46,839 nt of DNA from Pseudomonadota bacterium (GCA_018240325.1 JAFEFZ010000315.1:1-46839); one strand, 5' to 3'. Counted from the first letter of the stretch, positions 1-10,870 are shown. Notes: generated from the letters alone by a model not told the origin. Numbers and translations are program-made.

Positions 1-1
1 C

Positions 2-58
2 GCCTGGGAAGAGGAGACCGAACGCCTCATCGATCTGGAAGCACCGCGCGAACCCTGA
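2..58 (+). CDS. C-terminal end of an unidentified protein (partial)
   Basis: Frame 2 is open from the window edge and ends at a TGA at 56-58. It encodes 18 residues, acidic and ending ...LIDLEAPREP. The reading frame looks protein-like (several acidic residues, GC-rich third positions), but it is too short to identify a family. The gene begins outside the window. Confidence 0.55.
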   Translation, partial: AWEEETERLIDLEAPREP

Positions 59-121
59 TCCGACCCCCGCACAGCTCGGGGAAATTGCGCGCAAACGCGT
101 TCAGCGACCTGCGGAAAGTAA

Positions 122-349
122 GACCCGAAGATCGATGCGCTGGTCGACGCGATGAAGACCGAGACCGACGTCGCCAAGCGCAACGCACAGATCCGCGAGG
201 CGCTGATCCTGACGCGCGACGAGGTGCACAGCATCCCGCTGCACCACCAGCTGCGGCCCTGGGCGATGAAGAAGGGCGTGACCACGCTGCACCGCGCCGA
301 CGACCGGCCGGAGGCGCGCTTCACCAGCGTGAACCCAGGCGGGATGTAG
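122..349 (+). pseudogene. Remnant of an ABC-transporter substrate-binding protein (family 5, peptide/opine type), C-terminal part only
   Basis: The frame after a TAA at 119-121 reads DPKIDALVDAMKTETD and continues through RDEVHSIPLHHQLRPWAMKK to a TAG at 347-349. The order (paired helix with KTETD, then IPLHHQ and RPWAMKKGV) is typical of the last ~70 residues of periplasmic substrate-binding proteins of the SBP_bac_5 family, which are normally 500 residues or more. Upstream of the stop no substrate-binding-protein-like frame is visible, and the nearest ATG (152) lies inside the conserved helix. I infer a truncated leftover of a transporter operon. No permease or ATPase genes lie nearby. A short functional ORF from 152 (65 aa) cannot be excluded but is unlikely. 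Confidence 0.7.
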
Positions 350-460
350 CCGCCCGAGGGCCTCGGTCGCGATGCGGCACTTCGGCCGCAGCCTGCCGCC
401 GGCACGGTCGAAGGCCGGCGGCACGCTCGGGCGGGCAGCCGCCGGCCCGCGGGGCAACGC

Positions 461-1420
461 TCAGGCGGTGCAGATGCGCCGGCGCGCCTGGTCGTATTCG
501 CGCTTCAGCCGTGCCACCAGTTCGGCCACCGGCACGACCTTCTTGACCGCGCCGATGCCCTGGCCGCAGCCCCAGATGTCCTTCCACGCCTTCTTCGCGC
601 CGTAGTCGCTGCCGAAGCTCATCTTGCTCGGGTCGCTGTGCCCGAGGTTGTCGGGGTCCAGCCCGGCATTGCGGATCGACGGCGCCAGGTAGTTGCCGTG
701 CACGCCGGTGAACAGGTTCGAGTAGACGATGTCGTCGCTGGTGGAATCGACGATGCACTGCTTGTAGGCGTCAGAGGCGCGCGCCTCCTCGGTGGCGATG
801 AAGGCCGAGCCGATGTAGGCGAAGTCGGCACCGCAGGCCAGCGCCGCGAGCACGCCGGCGCCGGTGCCGATCGCGCCGGACAGCGCGATCGGCCCGTCGA
901 ACCACTCGCGGATCTCGGCCACCAGCGCGAACGGGCTCTTGACCCCGGCATGGCCGCCGGCGCCGGCCGCCACCGGGATCAGCCCGTCGGCGCCCTTGTC
1001 GATCGCCTTGTGCGCATGCGTGTTGTTGATGATGTCGTGCAGCACCACGCCGCCCCAGGCGTGCACCGCCTGGTTGACCTCGACGCGCGCGCCGAGCGAG
1101 CTGATGACGATCGGCACCTTGTACTTGGCGCACATCTGCATGTCGTGGTCGAGGCGGTCGTTGCTCTTGTGCACGATCTGGTTGATCGCGAAGGGCGCGG
1201 CCGGCTTGCCGGGGTTGGCGCGGTCGTAGGCCGCCAGCGTCTCGGTGATCTCGGCCAGCCATTCGTCCAGCTGCGAGGCCGGGCGTGCGTTGAGCGCCGG
1301 CATCGCGCCGATCACACCGGCCTTGCACTGCTCGATCACGAGCTTGGGGTTGCTGATGATGAACAGCGGCGAGCCGATGATCGGCAGCGGCGCGCTTTCG
1401 AGGACAGGAGGCAGCGGCAC
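461..1420 (-). CDS. Nitronate monooxygenase (2-nitropropane dioxygenase family flavoprotein)
   Basis: This is a 319-residue FMN-dependent TIM-barrel enzyme. Family members oxidise alkyl nitronates, such as propionate 3-nitronate, to carbonyl compounds and nitrite. Visible features are the N-terminal IGSPLFIIS phosphate/flavin segment, AGAGGHAG near residues 152-159 with the conserved active-site histidine, GAIGTG near 182-187 and CGADFAYIGSAFIATEEA, which form the FMN phosphate site. I chose the GTG at 1420 because GGAG sits 6 nt upstream and the protein then begins at the usual MPLPPVLE; an in-frame TTG at 1435 gives five more residues. The gene lies downstream of the acyl-CoA dehydrogenase on the same strand, separated by a 164-nt gap with tandem repeats. 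The physiological substrate is not visible from sequence; many family members are annotated this way without proof. Confidence 0.88.
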   Translation of the reverse strand: MPLPPVLESAPLPIIGSPLFIISNPKLVIEQCKAGVIGAMPALNARPASQLDEWLAEITETLAAYDRANPGKPAAPFAINQIVHKSNDRLDHDMQMCAKYKVPIVISSLGARVEVNQAVHAWGGVVLHDIINNTHAHKAIDKGADGLIPVAAGAGGHAGVKSPFALVAEIREWFDGPIALSGAIGTGAGVLAALACGADFAYIGSAFIATEEARASDAYKQCIVDSTSDDIVYSNLFTGVHGNYLAPSIRNAGLDPDNLGHSDPSKMSFGSDYGAKKAWKDIWGCGQGIGAVKKVVPVAELVARLKREYDQARRRICTA

Positions 1421-1486
1421 AGGGGTCTCCGGCAAGGGGTGGAATCGAACGAGTGTGCGAAGCGCATGCGCCCGGCGCTGTCACGC

Positions 1487-1530
1487 GCGGGACAAGCCCA
1501 CGACAAGCGCGGGACAAGCGCGGGACAAGC
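1487..1530. repeat. Four tandem copies of an 11-bp unit GCGGGACAAGC
   Basis: GACAAGC recurs at 1491, 1502, 1513 and 1524, exactly 11 bp apart. Copies 1, 3 and 4 are preceded by GCGG and copy 2 by CCAC. The array lies in the gap between the nitronate monooxygenase start and the acyl-CoA dehydrogenase stop. One helical turn per unit could allow protein binding on one DNA face, but simple slippage expansion is equally possible. Confidence 0.85.
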
Positions 1531-1551
1531 GCGGGCAGCCTCGGCGTAGCG

Positions 1552-1571
1552 CGGGCCCTGCGGCGGGCCCG
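1552..1571 (-). terminator. Hairpin just after the acyl-CoA dehydrogenase stop codon
   Basis: CGGGCCC (1552-1558) pairs with GGGCCCG (1565-1571) around a 6-nt loop, 13 nt past the acyl-CoA dehydrogenase stop on the minus strand. No T-run follows, so it is at best a weak terminator or an mRNA 3'-end stabiliser. Confidence 0.35.
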
Positions 1572-1584
1572 GCCGGGCAGGCGA

Positions 1585-3375
1585 TCAGAACGCGTCGGCC
1601 GCCATCTCGGTGACGCCGGGCGCACCGTCGACGATCGCCTGGCGCAGCCCCGGCACGCGGCTGAGCACGTGGTCGGCGTAGAAGCGCGCGGTCGTCACCT
1701 TGGCCTGCATGAAGGCGGCATCCTCGCCGGCAGCCATCCGGTCTTCGGCGATCAGCAGCGCGCGCGCCATCTGCCAGCCGGCGACCAGGTTGCCGGCGAG
1801 CATCAGGTAAGGCACGCTGCCGGCGTAGGCGGCATTCGGGTCGCCCTTGGAGCCGGCGGCGATGAAATCGACCACCTCGACGAAAGCCTGCCGCGCCGTG
1901 CGCAGGCTGCGGTGCATCGCCTTCGCCGCGCCGCTGCCGCGCCCGGCCAGTTCGGCCTCGGTGGCCTCGATGCGCGCGGCGATCGCCTTGGCGGTGCTGC
2001 CGCCGTCGCGCGCCGTCTTGCGGCCCACCAGGTCGTTGGCCTGGATCGCGGTCGTGCCTTCGTAGATCGTCAGGATGCGCGAATCGCGGTAGTACTGCGC
2101 CGCGCCGGTCTCCTCGATGAAGCCCATGCCGCCGTGCACCTGCACGCCCAGGCTGGTGGCCTCCAGGCTCATCTCGGTGCTGTAGCCCTTGACCAGCGGC
2201 ACCATGAATTCGTAGAAGGCCTGGTTCTGCTTGCGCGCCTGCGCATCGGGATGCGCATGCGCGGCGTCGTAGGCTGCGGCGGCCACCATCGCCATCGCCC
2301 TGCAGCCCTCGGTGAGGGCGCGCATCGTCATCAGCATGCGCCTGACGTCCGGGTGGTGGACGATCGTCGCCGCGCCCGGGGTCGAGCCGTCGACCGGCCG
2401 GCTCTGCACGCGCTCGCGCGCATAGGCCACCGCCTTCTGATAGGCGCGCTCGGCCACCGCAATGCCCTGCATGCCCACCGCATAGCGCGCGGCGTTCATC
2501 ATCACGAACATGTAGGCCAGGCCCTGGTTTTCCTGGCCGACCAGATAGCCCACGGCACCGCCGTGGTCGCCGAACTGCAGGACCGCGGTCGGGCTCGCCT
2601 TGATGCCCAGCTTGTGCTCGATGCTGACGCAATACGCGTCGTTGCGCGCGCCCAGGGACCCGTCGGCGTTGACCATGAACTTCGGCACCACGAACAGGCT
2701 GATGCCCTTCACGCCTTCGGGCGCGCCGGCCACGCGCGCCAGCACCAGGTGCACGATGTTCTCGGCCATGTCGTGCTCGCCGTAGGTGATGAAGATCTTG
2801 GTGCCGAAGATCTTGTAGGTGCCGTCGGGCTGCGGCTCGGCGCGGCTGCGCACCGCCGCCAGATCGCTGCCGGCCTGCGGCTCGGTCAGGTTCATCGTGC
2901 CGGTCCAGCGGCCTTCGATCATCGGCGGGATGAAGCGCGCCTTCTGCTCGTCGGAGCCGGCGGTCAGCAGCGCCTCGATCGCGCCGTCGGTCAGCAGCGG
3001 ACACAGCGCAAAGCTCAGGTTGGCGCTGTTCAGGATCTCGGTGCAGCCGGCGCCGATCGTCTTGGGCAGGCCCTGCCCGCCGAAGGAAACCGGGTGCTGC
3101 AAACCCTGCCAGCCGCCCTCGCCGAACTGGCGGAAGGCCTCCTTGAAGCCCGGCGTGGTCGTGACCGCGCCGTCCTTCCACGAGGACGGGTTCTGGTCGC
3201 CGTCCCAGTTCAGCGGCGCGACCACGCCTTCGTTGAACTTCGCGCATTCCTCGAGCACCGCCTGCGCCGTGTCGAAGCCGGCTTCCTCGAAACCGGGCAG
3301 CGCAGCGACGGCGTCGATGCCGGCCAGCTCCTTGATCGTGAACAGCATGTCCTTCAGCGGGGCGCGGTAGCTCAT
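1585..3375 (-). CDS. Acyl-CoA dehydrogenase, large (about 600-residue) type with C-terminal extension
   Basis: This is a 596-residue FAD enzyme that introduces the 2,3-double bond into an acyl-CoA and passes electrons to ETF, whose genes lie immediately upstream (etfBA). Residues about 80-450 carry the classical fold: MNLTEPQAGSDLAAVRSR near 162-180 (flavin/substrate contact), GGMGFIEETGAAQYYRD and IYEGTTAIQANDLVGRK, where the Glu of YEGT is at the catalytic-base position of the MCAD type. The extra N-terminal region (SYRAPLKDMLFTI) and C-terminal domain match the DmdC/3-methylmercaptopropionyl-CoA dehydrogenase-like group, usually about 590-600 residues. The ATG at 3375 is preferred because GGAG lies 6 nt upstream; an ATG at 3393 in the same frame lacks a site. 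Exact chain-length specificity cannot be read from the sequence. Confidence 0.92.
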   Translation of the reverse strand: MSYRAPLKDMLFTIKELAGIDAVAALPGFEEAGFDTAQAVLEECAKFNEGVVAPLNWDGDQNPSSWKDGAVTTTPGFKEAFRQFGEGGWQGLQHPVSFGGQGLPKTIGAGCTEILNSANLSFALCPLLTDGAIEALLTAGSDEQKARFIPPMIEGRWTGTMNLTEPQAGSDLAAVRSRAEPQPDGTYKIFGTKIFITYGEHDMAENIVHLVLARVAGAPEGVKGISLFVVPKFMVNADGSLGARNDAYCVSIEHKLGIKASPTAVLQFGDHGGAVGYLVGQENQGLAYMFVMMNAARYAVGMQGIAVAERAYQKAVAYARERVQSRPVDGSTPGAATIVHHPDVRRMLMTMRALTEGCRAMAMVAAAAYDAAHAHPDAQARKQNQAFYEFMVPLVKGYSTEMSLEATSLGVQVHGGMGFIEETGAAQYYRDSRILTIYEGTTAIQANDLVGRKTARDGGSTAKAIAARIEATEAELAGRGSGAAKAMHRSLRTARQAFVEVVDFIAAGSKGDPNAAYAGSVPYLMLAGNLVAGWQMARALLIAEDRMAAGEDAAFMQAKVTTARFYADHVLSRVPGLRQAIVDGAPGVTEMAADAF

Positions 3376-3394
3376 GGCGGTCTCCGATGGCATG

Positions 3395-3414
3395 CGGGCC
3401 CCTCGCGGGGCCCG
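3395..3414 (-). terminator. Intergenic hairpin between etfA and the acyl-CoA dehydrogenase
   Basis: An 8-bp perfect GC stem (CGGGCCCC with GGGGCCCG) closes a tetraloop that reads GCGA on the minus strand, 25 nt after the etfA stop. There is no T-run, so it may act as a partial terminator or a processing/stability hairpin that lowers dehydrogenase expression relative to ETF. Confidence 0.4.
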
Positions 3415-3438
3415 GTGTGGGCGTGGGCGGCGTTGCGG

Positions 3439-4371
3439 CTACAGGGCCTTGACCAGCTCGGGCACCGCCGCGAACAGATCGGCCTCGAGGCCGTAGTCGG
3501 CCACCGAGAAGATCGGCGCTTCCGGATCCTTGTTGATCGCGACGATCACCTTGCTGTCCTTCATGCCGGCCAGGTGCTGGATCGCGCCGCTGATGCCGCA
3601 GGCGATGTACAGCTGCGGCGCGACGATCTTGCCGGTCTGGCCGACCTGCCAGTCGTTGGGTGCATAGCCGGCATCGACCGCCGCGCGGCTGGCGCCCAGC
3701 GCCGCGCCGAGCTTGTCGGCCAGCGGGGTCAGCACTTCGTTGAACTTCTCCGGGCTGCCCATCGCGCGGCCGCCGCTGACGATGATCTTGGCCGCGGTCA
3801 GCTCGGGCCGGTCGTTCTTGGCGATCTCGCTGCCCACGTAGGACGACAAGCCGCTGTCGGCCGCCGCGGCGACCGATTCGACCGCGGCCGCGCCGCCGCC
3901 GGCCGCCGCCGCATCGAAGCCGGTGGTGCGCACGGTGACGACCTTGACGGCGTCGGCGCTCTGCACCGTGGCGATCGCGTTGCCGGCGTAGATCGGGCGC
4001 TCGAAGGTGTCGGCGGACACGACCTTGGTGATGTCGCTGAGCTGCGCCACGTCGAGCTTGGCCGCCACCCGCGGCGCCACGTTCTTGCCGTGTGCGGTGG
4101 CGGGGAACAGGATGTGGCTGTAGTTTGCGGCGATCGCCAGCACCTGCGCGGCGACGTTCTCGGCCAGCTGCTCGGCCAGGCTCGCGCCGTCGGCGTGCAG
4201 CACCTTGGCCACGCCCTGGATCTGCGCGGCCGCCTGTGCCGCACCGGCGGCGTTGTGGCCGGCGATCAGCACGTGCACGTCGCCGCCGCAGGCCGCAGCC
4301 GCGGTGACGGTGTTCAGCGTGGCGCCCTTCAGGGTGCCGTGGTCGTGTTCGGCAATGACGAGTACGCTCAT
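3439..4371 (-). CDS. etfA: Electron transfer flavoprotein alpha subunit
   Basis: This is a 310-residue FAD-binding subunit of the soluble ETF heterodimer, which collects electrons from acyl-CoA dehydrogenases and delivers them to ETF:ubiquinone oxidoreductase. The N-terminal half is the adenine-nucleotide-like domain (begins [10 protein letters not shown]). The C-terminal half has the diagnostic FAD domain, with [28 protein letters not shown] followed by AIQHLAGM, and the final [11 protein letters not shown]. Length matches the family (about 310). The start is 1 nt after the etfB stop, with AAGGTGA upstream, so the two subunits are translationally linked. Downstream lies the large acyl-CoA dehydrogenase, a likely electron donor. 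Confidence 0.97.
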   Translation of the reverse strand: MSVLVIAEHDHGTLKGATLNTVTAAAACGGDVHVLIAGHNAAGAAQAAAQIQGVAKVLHADGASLAEQLAENVAAQVLAIAANYSHILFPATAHGKNVAPRVAAKLDVAQLSDITKVVSADTFERPIYAGNAIATVQSADAVKVVTVRTTGFDAAAAGGGAAAVESVAAAADSGLSSYVGSEIAKNDRPELTAAKIIVSGGRAMGSPEKFNEVLTPLADKLGAALGASRAAVDAGYAPNDWQVGQTGKIVAPQLYIACGISGAIQHLAGMKDSKVIVAINKDPEAPIFSVADYGLEADLFAAVPELVKAL

Positions 4372-4372
4372 G

Positions 4373-5122
4373 TCAGATCACCTTGGCTTCGTTCTTGAGC
4401 TTGTCCACCAGCGTGGCGACGTCGGGCACCTTGATGCCGGCGCCGCGCTTGGGCGGCTCGGCGACCTTCAGCGTCTTCAGCCTGGGCGCCACGTCCACGC
4501 CCAGGTCGGCCGGCTTGACGACCTCGAGCGGCTTCTTCTTGGCCTTCATGATGTTGGGCAGCGTGACGTAGCGCGGCTCGTTCAGCCGCAGGTCGGTGGT
4601 GACCACCGCCGGCAGCTTGATGCTGATCGTCTCGAGGCCGCCGTCGATCTCGCGCGTGACCCGGGCCGCGTCGCCTTCGACCTCGACCTTGCTGGCGAAG
4701 GTGGCCTGCGGCCGGTCCAGCAGCGCGGCCAGCATCTGGCCGGTCTGGTTGCAGTCGTCGTCGATCGCCTGCTTGCCCAGGATCACCAGGCCGGGCGATT
4801 CCTTCTTCACCAGCGCCGCCAGCAGCTTGGCCACCGCCAGCGGCTGCAGTTCGTCGGTGCTCTCGACCAGGATCGCGCGGTCGGCGCCGATCGCCATCGC
4901 GGTGCGCAGGGTTTCCTGGCACTGGGTGACGCCGCAGGACACGGCGATCACCTCGGTGGCGGCGCCCTTCTCCTTCAGGCGCACCGCCTCCTCGACCGCG
5001 ATCTCGTCGAAGGGGTTCATGCTCATCTTGACGTTGGCGATGTCCACGCCGGTGCCGTCGCTCTTGACGCGCACCTTGACGTTGTAGTCGACCACCCGCT
5101 TCACGGGCACCAGCACTTTCAT
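4373..5122 (-). CDS. etfB: Electron transfer flavoprotein beta subunit
   Basis: This is a 249-residue AMP-binding partner of EtfA. It starts [20 protein letters not shown] and carries the subunit signature around [19 protein letters not shown] (near residue 123). It ends with a basic/amphipathic tail. The ATG at 5122 has an ideal GGAGG 7 nt upstream. Earlier in-frame codons lack such a site. A -10-like TAGAAT lies at 5167-5172 (minus strand), but no good -35 is seen. It is the first gene of the etfB-etfA-acyl-CoA dehydrogenase run. Confidence 0.97.
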   Translation of the reverse strand: MKVLVPVKRVVDYNVKVRVKSDGTGVDIANVKMSMNPFDEIAVEEAVRLKEKGAATEVIAVSCGVTQCQETLRTAMAIGADRAILVESTDELQPLAVAKLLAALVKKESPGLVILGKQAIDDDCNQTGQMLAALLDRPQATFASKVEVEGDAARVTREIDGGLETISIKLPAVVTTDLRLNEPRYVTLPNIMKAKKKPLEVVKPADLGVDVAPRLKTLKVAEPPKRGAGIKVPDVATLVDKLKNEAKVI

Positions 5123-5233
5123 CGGCAAGCCTCCTGTGTCGAAACCGATCGAAGCCCAAGCGGCGCATTCTAGGCACACGCCGATCCGCGAGCGAGAGTT
5201 GGCGGACGCAGGCCAGGCCCGCACCGGCACGGC

Positions 5234-6541
5234 TCAACCGGTGCCGGCCGCTCGCGCTGCGGCGACGCCGCGCCCCACGTCCACCGGAGCCAGCAACGCC
5301 AGTCCGGCGACGAAGAACAGGCCGGTGGACAGGATCGCGGCGCGGTGGTTGCCGCCGGTCGCGAGCGTCACCAGCCCGTAGGTCATCGGCCCGACGATCG
5401 CCGCCAGCCGCACCGCGAAGGTCCACAGCCCGAAGAACTCCGCCAGTCGCGCTTCGGGCGCGAAGGCACCGGCCATTGCGCGGCCGGCCGACTGGCTCGA
5501 GCCCATGCACAACCCGGCCAGCAGGGCGGCCAGCCAGAACAGCATCGCCTCGGTTGCCGCGGCGGCCAGCAGCGTCATCGCGATCCAGCCCGCCAGCGTG
5601 AAGCCCAGTGCGCGCTTGTGGCCGACGCGGTCCTGCCAGTAGCCGAACACGAATGCGCCCACGGCCGATGCGATGTTCACGATGAAGATCAGGAGCATCG
5701 TCTGCGTCTGCCGGAAGCCCAGCACCTGCTCGGCATAGACCGCCGCGAGCGCGATCACCACGGCGATGCCGGCCTGGTAGGCGACCGAGCAGGCCATCAG
5801 CCAGACGAAATCGCGATAGTCGCGGGCGTGGCGCCAAGTCTGCGCCAGCCGCTGCAGCGATGCGCGCACGCCGCCGCCGCGCAGCGCATCGGGCTGCGGC
5901 CGCGCACGCTCGCGCAACAGCCCGAAGGTGGCAAGCGACGCGAGGCCGTACACCGCCGCCGTGATCAGCATCGTCACCGGAACGAAGTGCGTGGCCGGCT
6001 GCCCCTGCGCCTGCGCCTGCAGCACGTAGGCGAGCGACAGCCCCAGCGTCAGCATGCCGCCGAAATAGCCGAAGCTCCAGCCCCAGCCCGACACGCGGCC
6101 GAGCGCGTCGCGCCGCGCCAGCTCGGGCAGGAAGGCGGCGATCAGCGATTCGCCGTACGTGTAGAAGACGTTCGACAGCACCACCGCGGCCACCGCGAGC
6201 CACAGATCGCCTGGGCCGGTGCGCGCGAGCAGCGCGGTGGCCAGCACGCAGCCGGCGGTGCTCAGCGCGAGCAGGCGCTTCTTCCCGGCACGCAGGTCGG
6301 CATAGGCGCCCAGCGACGGCATCGTCAGCATCACGATCGCGCTCGACGCCGCCAGCGCGCTGGTCCAGGCGAAGGTGGCCCATGCAGCGTCGCCGGCGAC
6401 GACCCCGACGAAGTAGGCGTTGAACACCGCCGTGAGCACGACGGTCGTGTAGCCGGAGTTGGCGAAGTCGTACATCGCCCAGCCGAACACTTCGCGCTTG
6501 CGCACGCCCCCGTTGAGCGCAGCGGAATCGAAGATCGGCAT
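5234..6541 (-). CDS. MFS transporter, UMF1/Atg22-like family
   Basis: This is a 435-residue integral membrane protein with about 12 hydrophobic segments, in the inner membrane. The N-terminus KREVFGWAMYDFANSGYTTV is the hallmark of the UMF1 branch of the major facilitator superfamily (related to yeast vacuole effluxer Atg22). YTYGESLIAAFLPELARRD, then GRVSGWGWSFGYFGGM are also typical. Substrate is unknown for most bacterial members. The ATG at 6541 has AGGTG 6 nt upstream; an in-frame GTG at 6550 is less well placed. It lies 17 nt downstream of tRNA-Leu on the same strand and may be read through from it. Confidence 0.88.
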   Translation of the reverse strand: MPIFDSAALNGGVRKREVFGWAMYDFANSGYTTVVLTAVFNAYFVGVVAGDAAWATFAWTSALAASSAIVMLTMPSLGAYADLRAGKKRLLALSTAGCVLATALLARTGPGDLWLAVAAVVLSNVFYTYGESLIAAFLPELARRDALGRVSGWGWSFGYFGGMLTLGLSLAYVLQAQAQGQPATHFVPVTMLITAAVYGLASLATFGLLRERARPQPDALRGGGVRASLQRLAQTWRHARDYRDFVWLMACSVAYQAGIAVVIALAAVYAEQVLGFRQTQTMLLIFIVNIASAVGAFVFGYWQDRVGHKRALGFTLAGWIAMTLLAAAATEAMLFWLAALLAGLCMGSSQSAGRAMAGAFAPEARLAEFFGLWTFAVRLAAIVGPMTYGLVTLATGGNHRAAILSTGLFFVAGLALLAPVDVGRGVAAARAAGTG

Positions 6542-6558
6542 GAGCGGCACCTGTAGCG

Positions 6559-6647
6559 TGGTGCCCGGGACGGGGCTCGAACCCGTATGCCCCGCGAGGG
6601 GCCGCGGATTTTAAGTCCGCTGCGTCTGCCGATTTCGCCACCCGGGC
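6559..6647 (-). tRNA. tRNA-Leu (anticodon TAA)
   Basis: The minus strand folds as a class II tRNA: acceptor GCCCGGG/CCCGGGC, D-arm, anticodon stem GCGGA/TCCGC with loop CTTAAAA (anticodon TAA), a long variable arm (GGCCCCTCGCGGGGC) and T-arm GGTTCGAGCC. CCA is encoded (6559-6561). It reads UUA/UUG leucine codons, which are rare in this genome. Confidence 0.97.
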
Positions 6648-6686
6648 GGGCGCCGGGATTATGCGAGGCGGCCGGATGCTGCAAGC

Positions 6687-6715
6687 GCAGCGGCCCGCCA
6701 TCGGCGGGCCGCTGC
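6687..6715 (-). terminator. Strong GC hairpin between tRNA-Cys and tRNA-Leu
   Basis: GCAGCGGCCCGCC (6687-6699) and GGCGGGCCGCTGC (6703-6715) form a perfect 13-bp stem with a 3-nt loop. No T-run follows on either strand. It lies between tRNA-Cys and tRNA-Leu(TAA), where it could be a terminator lacking a U-tract or a processing signal. Confidence 0.45.
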
Positions 6716-6726
6716 GGCACAGAGTT

Positions 6727-6800
6727 TGGAGGCGCGAGCCGGAGTCGAACCGGCCTCTACGGATTTGCAATCCGGTGCATAACCGCTTTGCTATCGCGCC
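6727..6800 (-). tRNA. tRNA-Cys (anticodon GCA)
   Basis: The 74-nt minus-strand cloverleaf includes encoded CCA (6727-6729). The acceptor is GGCGCGA/TCGCGCC, the anticodon loop TTGCAAA gives GCA, the T-arm contains GGTTCGACTCC, and the discriminator is U as expected for tRNA-Cys. Confidence 0.97.
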
Positions 6801-6830
6801 CTGGCACCGCCCGGTTCGGGCGGACCGATG

Positions 6831-6855
6831 AAAAAGGGAAGCCCGCGGGCTTCCC
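6831..6855 (-). terminator. Rho-independent terminator after tRNA-Gly
   Basis: On the minus strand GGGAAGCC-CGCG-GGCTTCCC is followed directly by TTTTT (6835-6831): an 8-bp stem, tetraloop and U-tract, the classical form. It lies 14 nt past the tRNA-Gly 3' end and would end that transcript before tRNA-Cys. Confidence 0.85.
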
Positions 6856-6869
6856 GATTTCGCAAGACC

Positions 6870-6945
6870 TGGAGCGGGAGACGAGTCTCGAACTCGCGAC
6901 CTCAACCTTGGCAAGGTTGCGCTCTACCAACTGAGCTACTCCCGC
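6870..6945 (-). tRNA. tRNA-Gly (anticodon GCC)
   Basis: The 76-nt minus-strand cloverleaf includes encoded CCA (6870-6872). The acceptor is GCGGGAG/CTCCCGC, the D-arm AGCTCAGTTGGTAGAGC, the anticodon loop centred on GCC, and the T-arm GAGTTCGAGACTC. It is the first of the Gly-Cys-Leu tRNA series downstream of lon. Confidence 0.98.
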
Positions 6946-7048
6946 GCAAGCTCGCATTATAGCCACAGCCCAGCCGGCATCCGGCAGCTGCGACTGCCGC
7001 CGAACCGTGCACCATGCAGCACATGGCGCAGGCACGGCAGCGGTGCGG

Positions 7049-9469
<2,421 letters not shown>

Positions 9470-9494
9470 CGGGAAACCTCACTTTCTCAGGCCG

Positions 9495-9522
9495 ATGTGG
9501 GGCCCGCGCCTGCCATTGCAAG
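9495..9522 (-). promoter_or_regulatory. Heat-shock (sigma-32/RpoH-type) promoter of lon
   Basis: On the minus strand CTTGCA (9522-9517) is followed after 14 nt by CCCCACAT (9502-9495). This matches the sigma-32 consensus CTTGAA-N13/14-CCCCATnT in 5 of 6 and 7 of 8 positions (one of the latter being the n). It lies 25 nt before the lon start codon. RpoH control of lon is well established in proteobacteria. Confidence 0.7.
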
Positions 9523-9573
9523 CCGCCGGCCGCACCGGACCGAGTCCGTCGGTGCGTGCGCGGCGGGCGCTGC

Positions 9574-10848
9574 TCAGGCGCTGGCCTTCGCCTTCGGCGG
9601 CTCGCGGTACACGAGCAGCGGCTTGGAGCCTTCGTCGACGATGTGCTCGTCGATCACCACCTTGGCCACGCCTTCCAGGTTCGGCAGGTCGAACATGGTG
9701 TCGATCAGCGCCAGCTCCAGGATCGAGCGCAGGCCGCGCGCACCCGTCTTGCGCGCCAGCGCCTTGCGCGCAATGGCGCTCAGCGCCGAAGCCCGGATCT
9801 CCAGCTCCACCCCGTCCATCGCGAACAGCTTCTGGTACTGCTTGACCAGCGCGTTCTTCGGTTCGGTCAGGATCTGGATCATCGCCTCCTCGGTCAGCTC
9901 GCCGAGCGTGGCCACCACCGGCAGGCGGCCCACCAGCTCGGGGATCAGGCCGAACTTGATCAGGTCCTCGGGCTCCACGTCGCGGAACAGCTCGGCCGCC
10001 TTCTTCTCGCTCTTGCCGTGCACCGTGGCGGAAAAGCCGATGCCCGACTTCTCGGTGCGGCCCTGGATCACCTTCTCCAGCCCGTCGAAGGCGCCGCCGC
10101 AGATGAACAGGATGTTGGTGGTGTCGATCTGCAGGAAGTCCTGGTTCGGGTGCTTGCGCCCGCCCTGCGGCGGCACGCTGGCCATCGTGCCCTCGATCAG
10201 CTTGAGCAGCGCCTGCTGAACGCCCTCGCCCGACACGTCGCGGGTGATCGAGGGGTTGTCGCTCTTGCGGCTGATCTTGTCGATCTCGTCGATGTAGACG
10301 ATGCCGCGCTGCGCGCGTTCAGCCTCGTAGTTGCAGTTCTGCAACAGCTTCTGGATGATGTTCTCGACATCCTCGCCGACGTAGCCGGCCTCGGTCAGCG
10401 TGGTCGCGTCGGCGATCACGAAGGGCACGTTCAGCAGCCGCGCCAGCGTCTGCGCCAGCAGCGTCTTGCCCGAGCCGGTGGGCCCGATCAGCAGGATGTT
10501 GCTCTTGGTCAGCTCGACGTCGTCCTTCGCCCCGCCGTGCTTCAGCCGCTTGTAGTGGTTGTACACCGCCACCGACAGCGTGCGCTTGGCGACCTCCTGG
10601 CCGATCACGTACTGGTCCAGGCTCGCCTTGATCTCGCTCGGAATCGGCAGGTCCGACTTCGCTGCCTTGGCTGCGGCAGCGCTGTCGGCCGGCGCCTCGT
10701 CGCGGATGATGTCGTTGCACAGCTCGATGCACTCGTCGCAGATGAACACCGACGGCCCGGCGATCAGCTTCTTGACCTCGTGCTGGCTCTTGCCGCAGAA
10801 CGAGCAGTACAGAACCTTCTCGCTCGAGGAGCCTTTCTTGTCGGCCAT
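9574..10848 (-). CDS. clpX: ATP-dependent Clp protease ATP-binding subunit ClpX
   Basis: This is a 424-residue AAA+ unfoldase that recognises tagged substrates and feeds them to ClpP. The N-terminal zinc-binding domain shows CSFCGK and the later CDEC (four cysteines, residues about 15-45). The AAA+ module has Walker A GPTGSGKT, Walker [10 protein letters not shown], the [20 protein letters not shown] region and the IGF-type ClpP-contact loop (KSGIGFSA). Length is typical. I chose the ATG at 10848 ([11 protein letters not shown]...); 18 in-frame codons upstream do not resemble ClpX. No clear Shine-Dalgarno is seen. It follows clpP by 108 nt, with a hairpin and a possible promoter between. Confidence 0.98.
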   Translation of the reverse strand: MADKKGSSSEKVLYCSFCGKSQHEVKKLIAGPSVFICDECIELCNDIIRDEAPADSAAAAKAAKSDLPIPSEIKASLDQYVIGQEVAKRTLSVAVYNHYKRLKHGGAKDDVELTKSNILLIGPTGSGKTLLAQTLARLLNVPFVIADATTLTEAGYVGEDVENIIQKLLQNCNYEAERAQRGIVYIDEIDKISRKSDNPSITRDVSGEGVQQALLKLIEGTMASVPPQGGRKHPNQDFLQIDTTNILFICGGAFDGLEKVIQGRTEKSGIGFSATVHGKSEKKAAELFRDVEPEDLIKFGLIPELVGRLPVVATLGELTEEAMIQILTEPKNALVKQYQKLFAMDGVELEIRASALSAIARKALARKTGARGLRSILELALIDTMFDLPNLEGVAKVVIDEHIVDEGSKPLLVYREPPKAKASA

Positions 10849-10870
10849 GACGGTGCGTGTGCGGTTGGCG

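Noticed and set aside
1453-4398. A 981-codon open frame antisense to the acyl-CoA dehydrogenase and etfA
   Set aside because: It is composed of Arg/His/Ala-rich sequence without domains and lies opposite genes with clear family motifs. Such open frames arise from GC-rich third positions.
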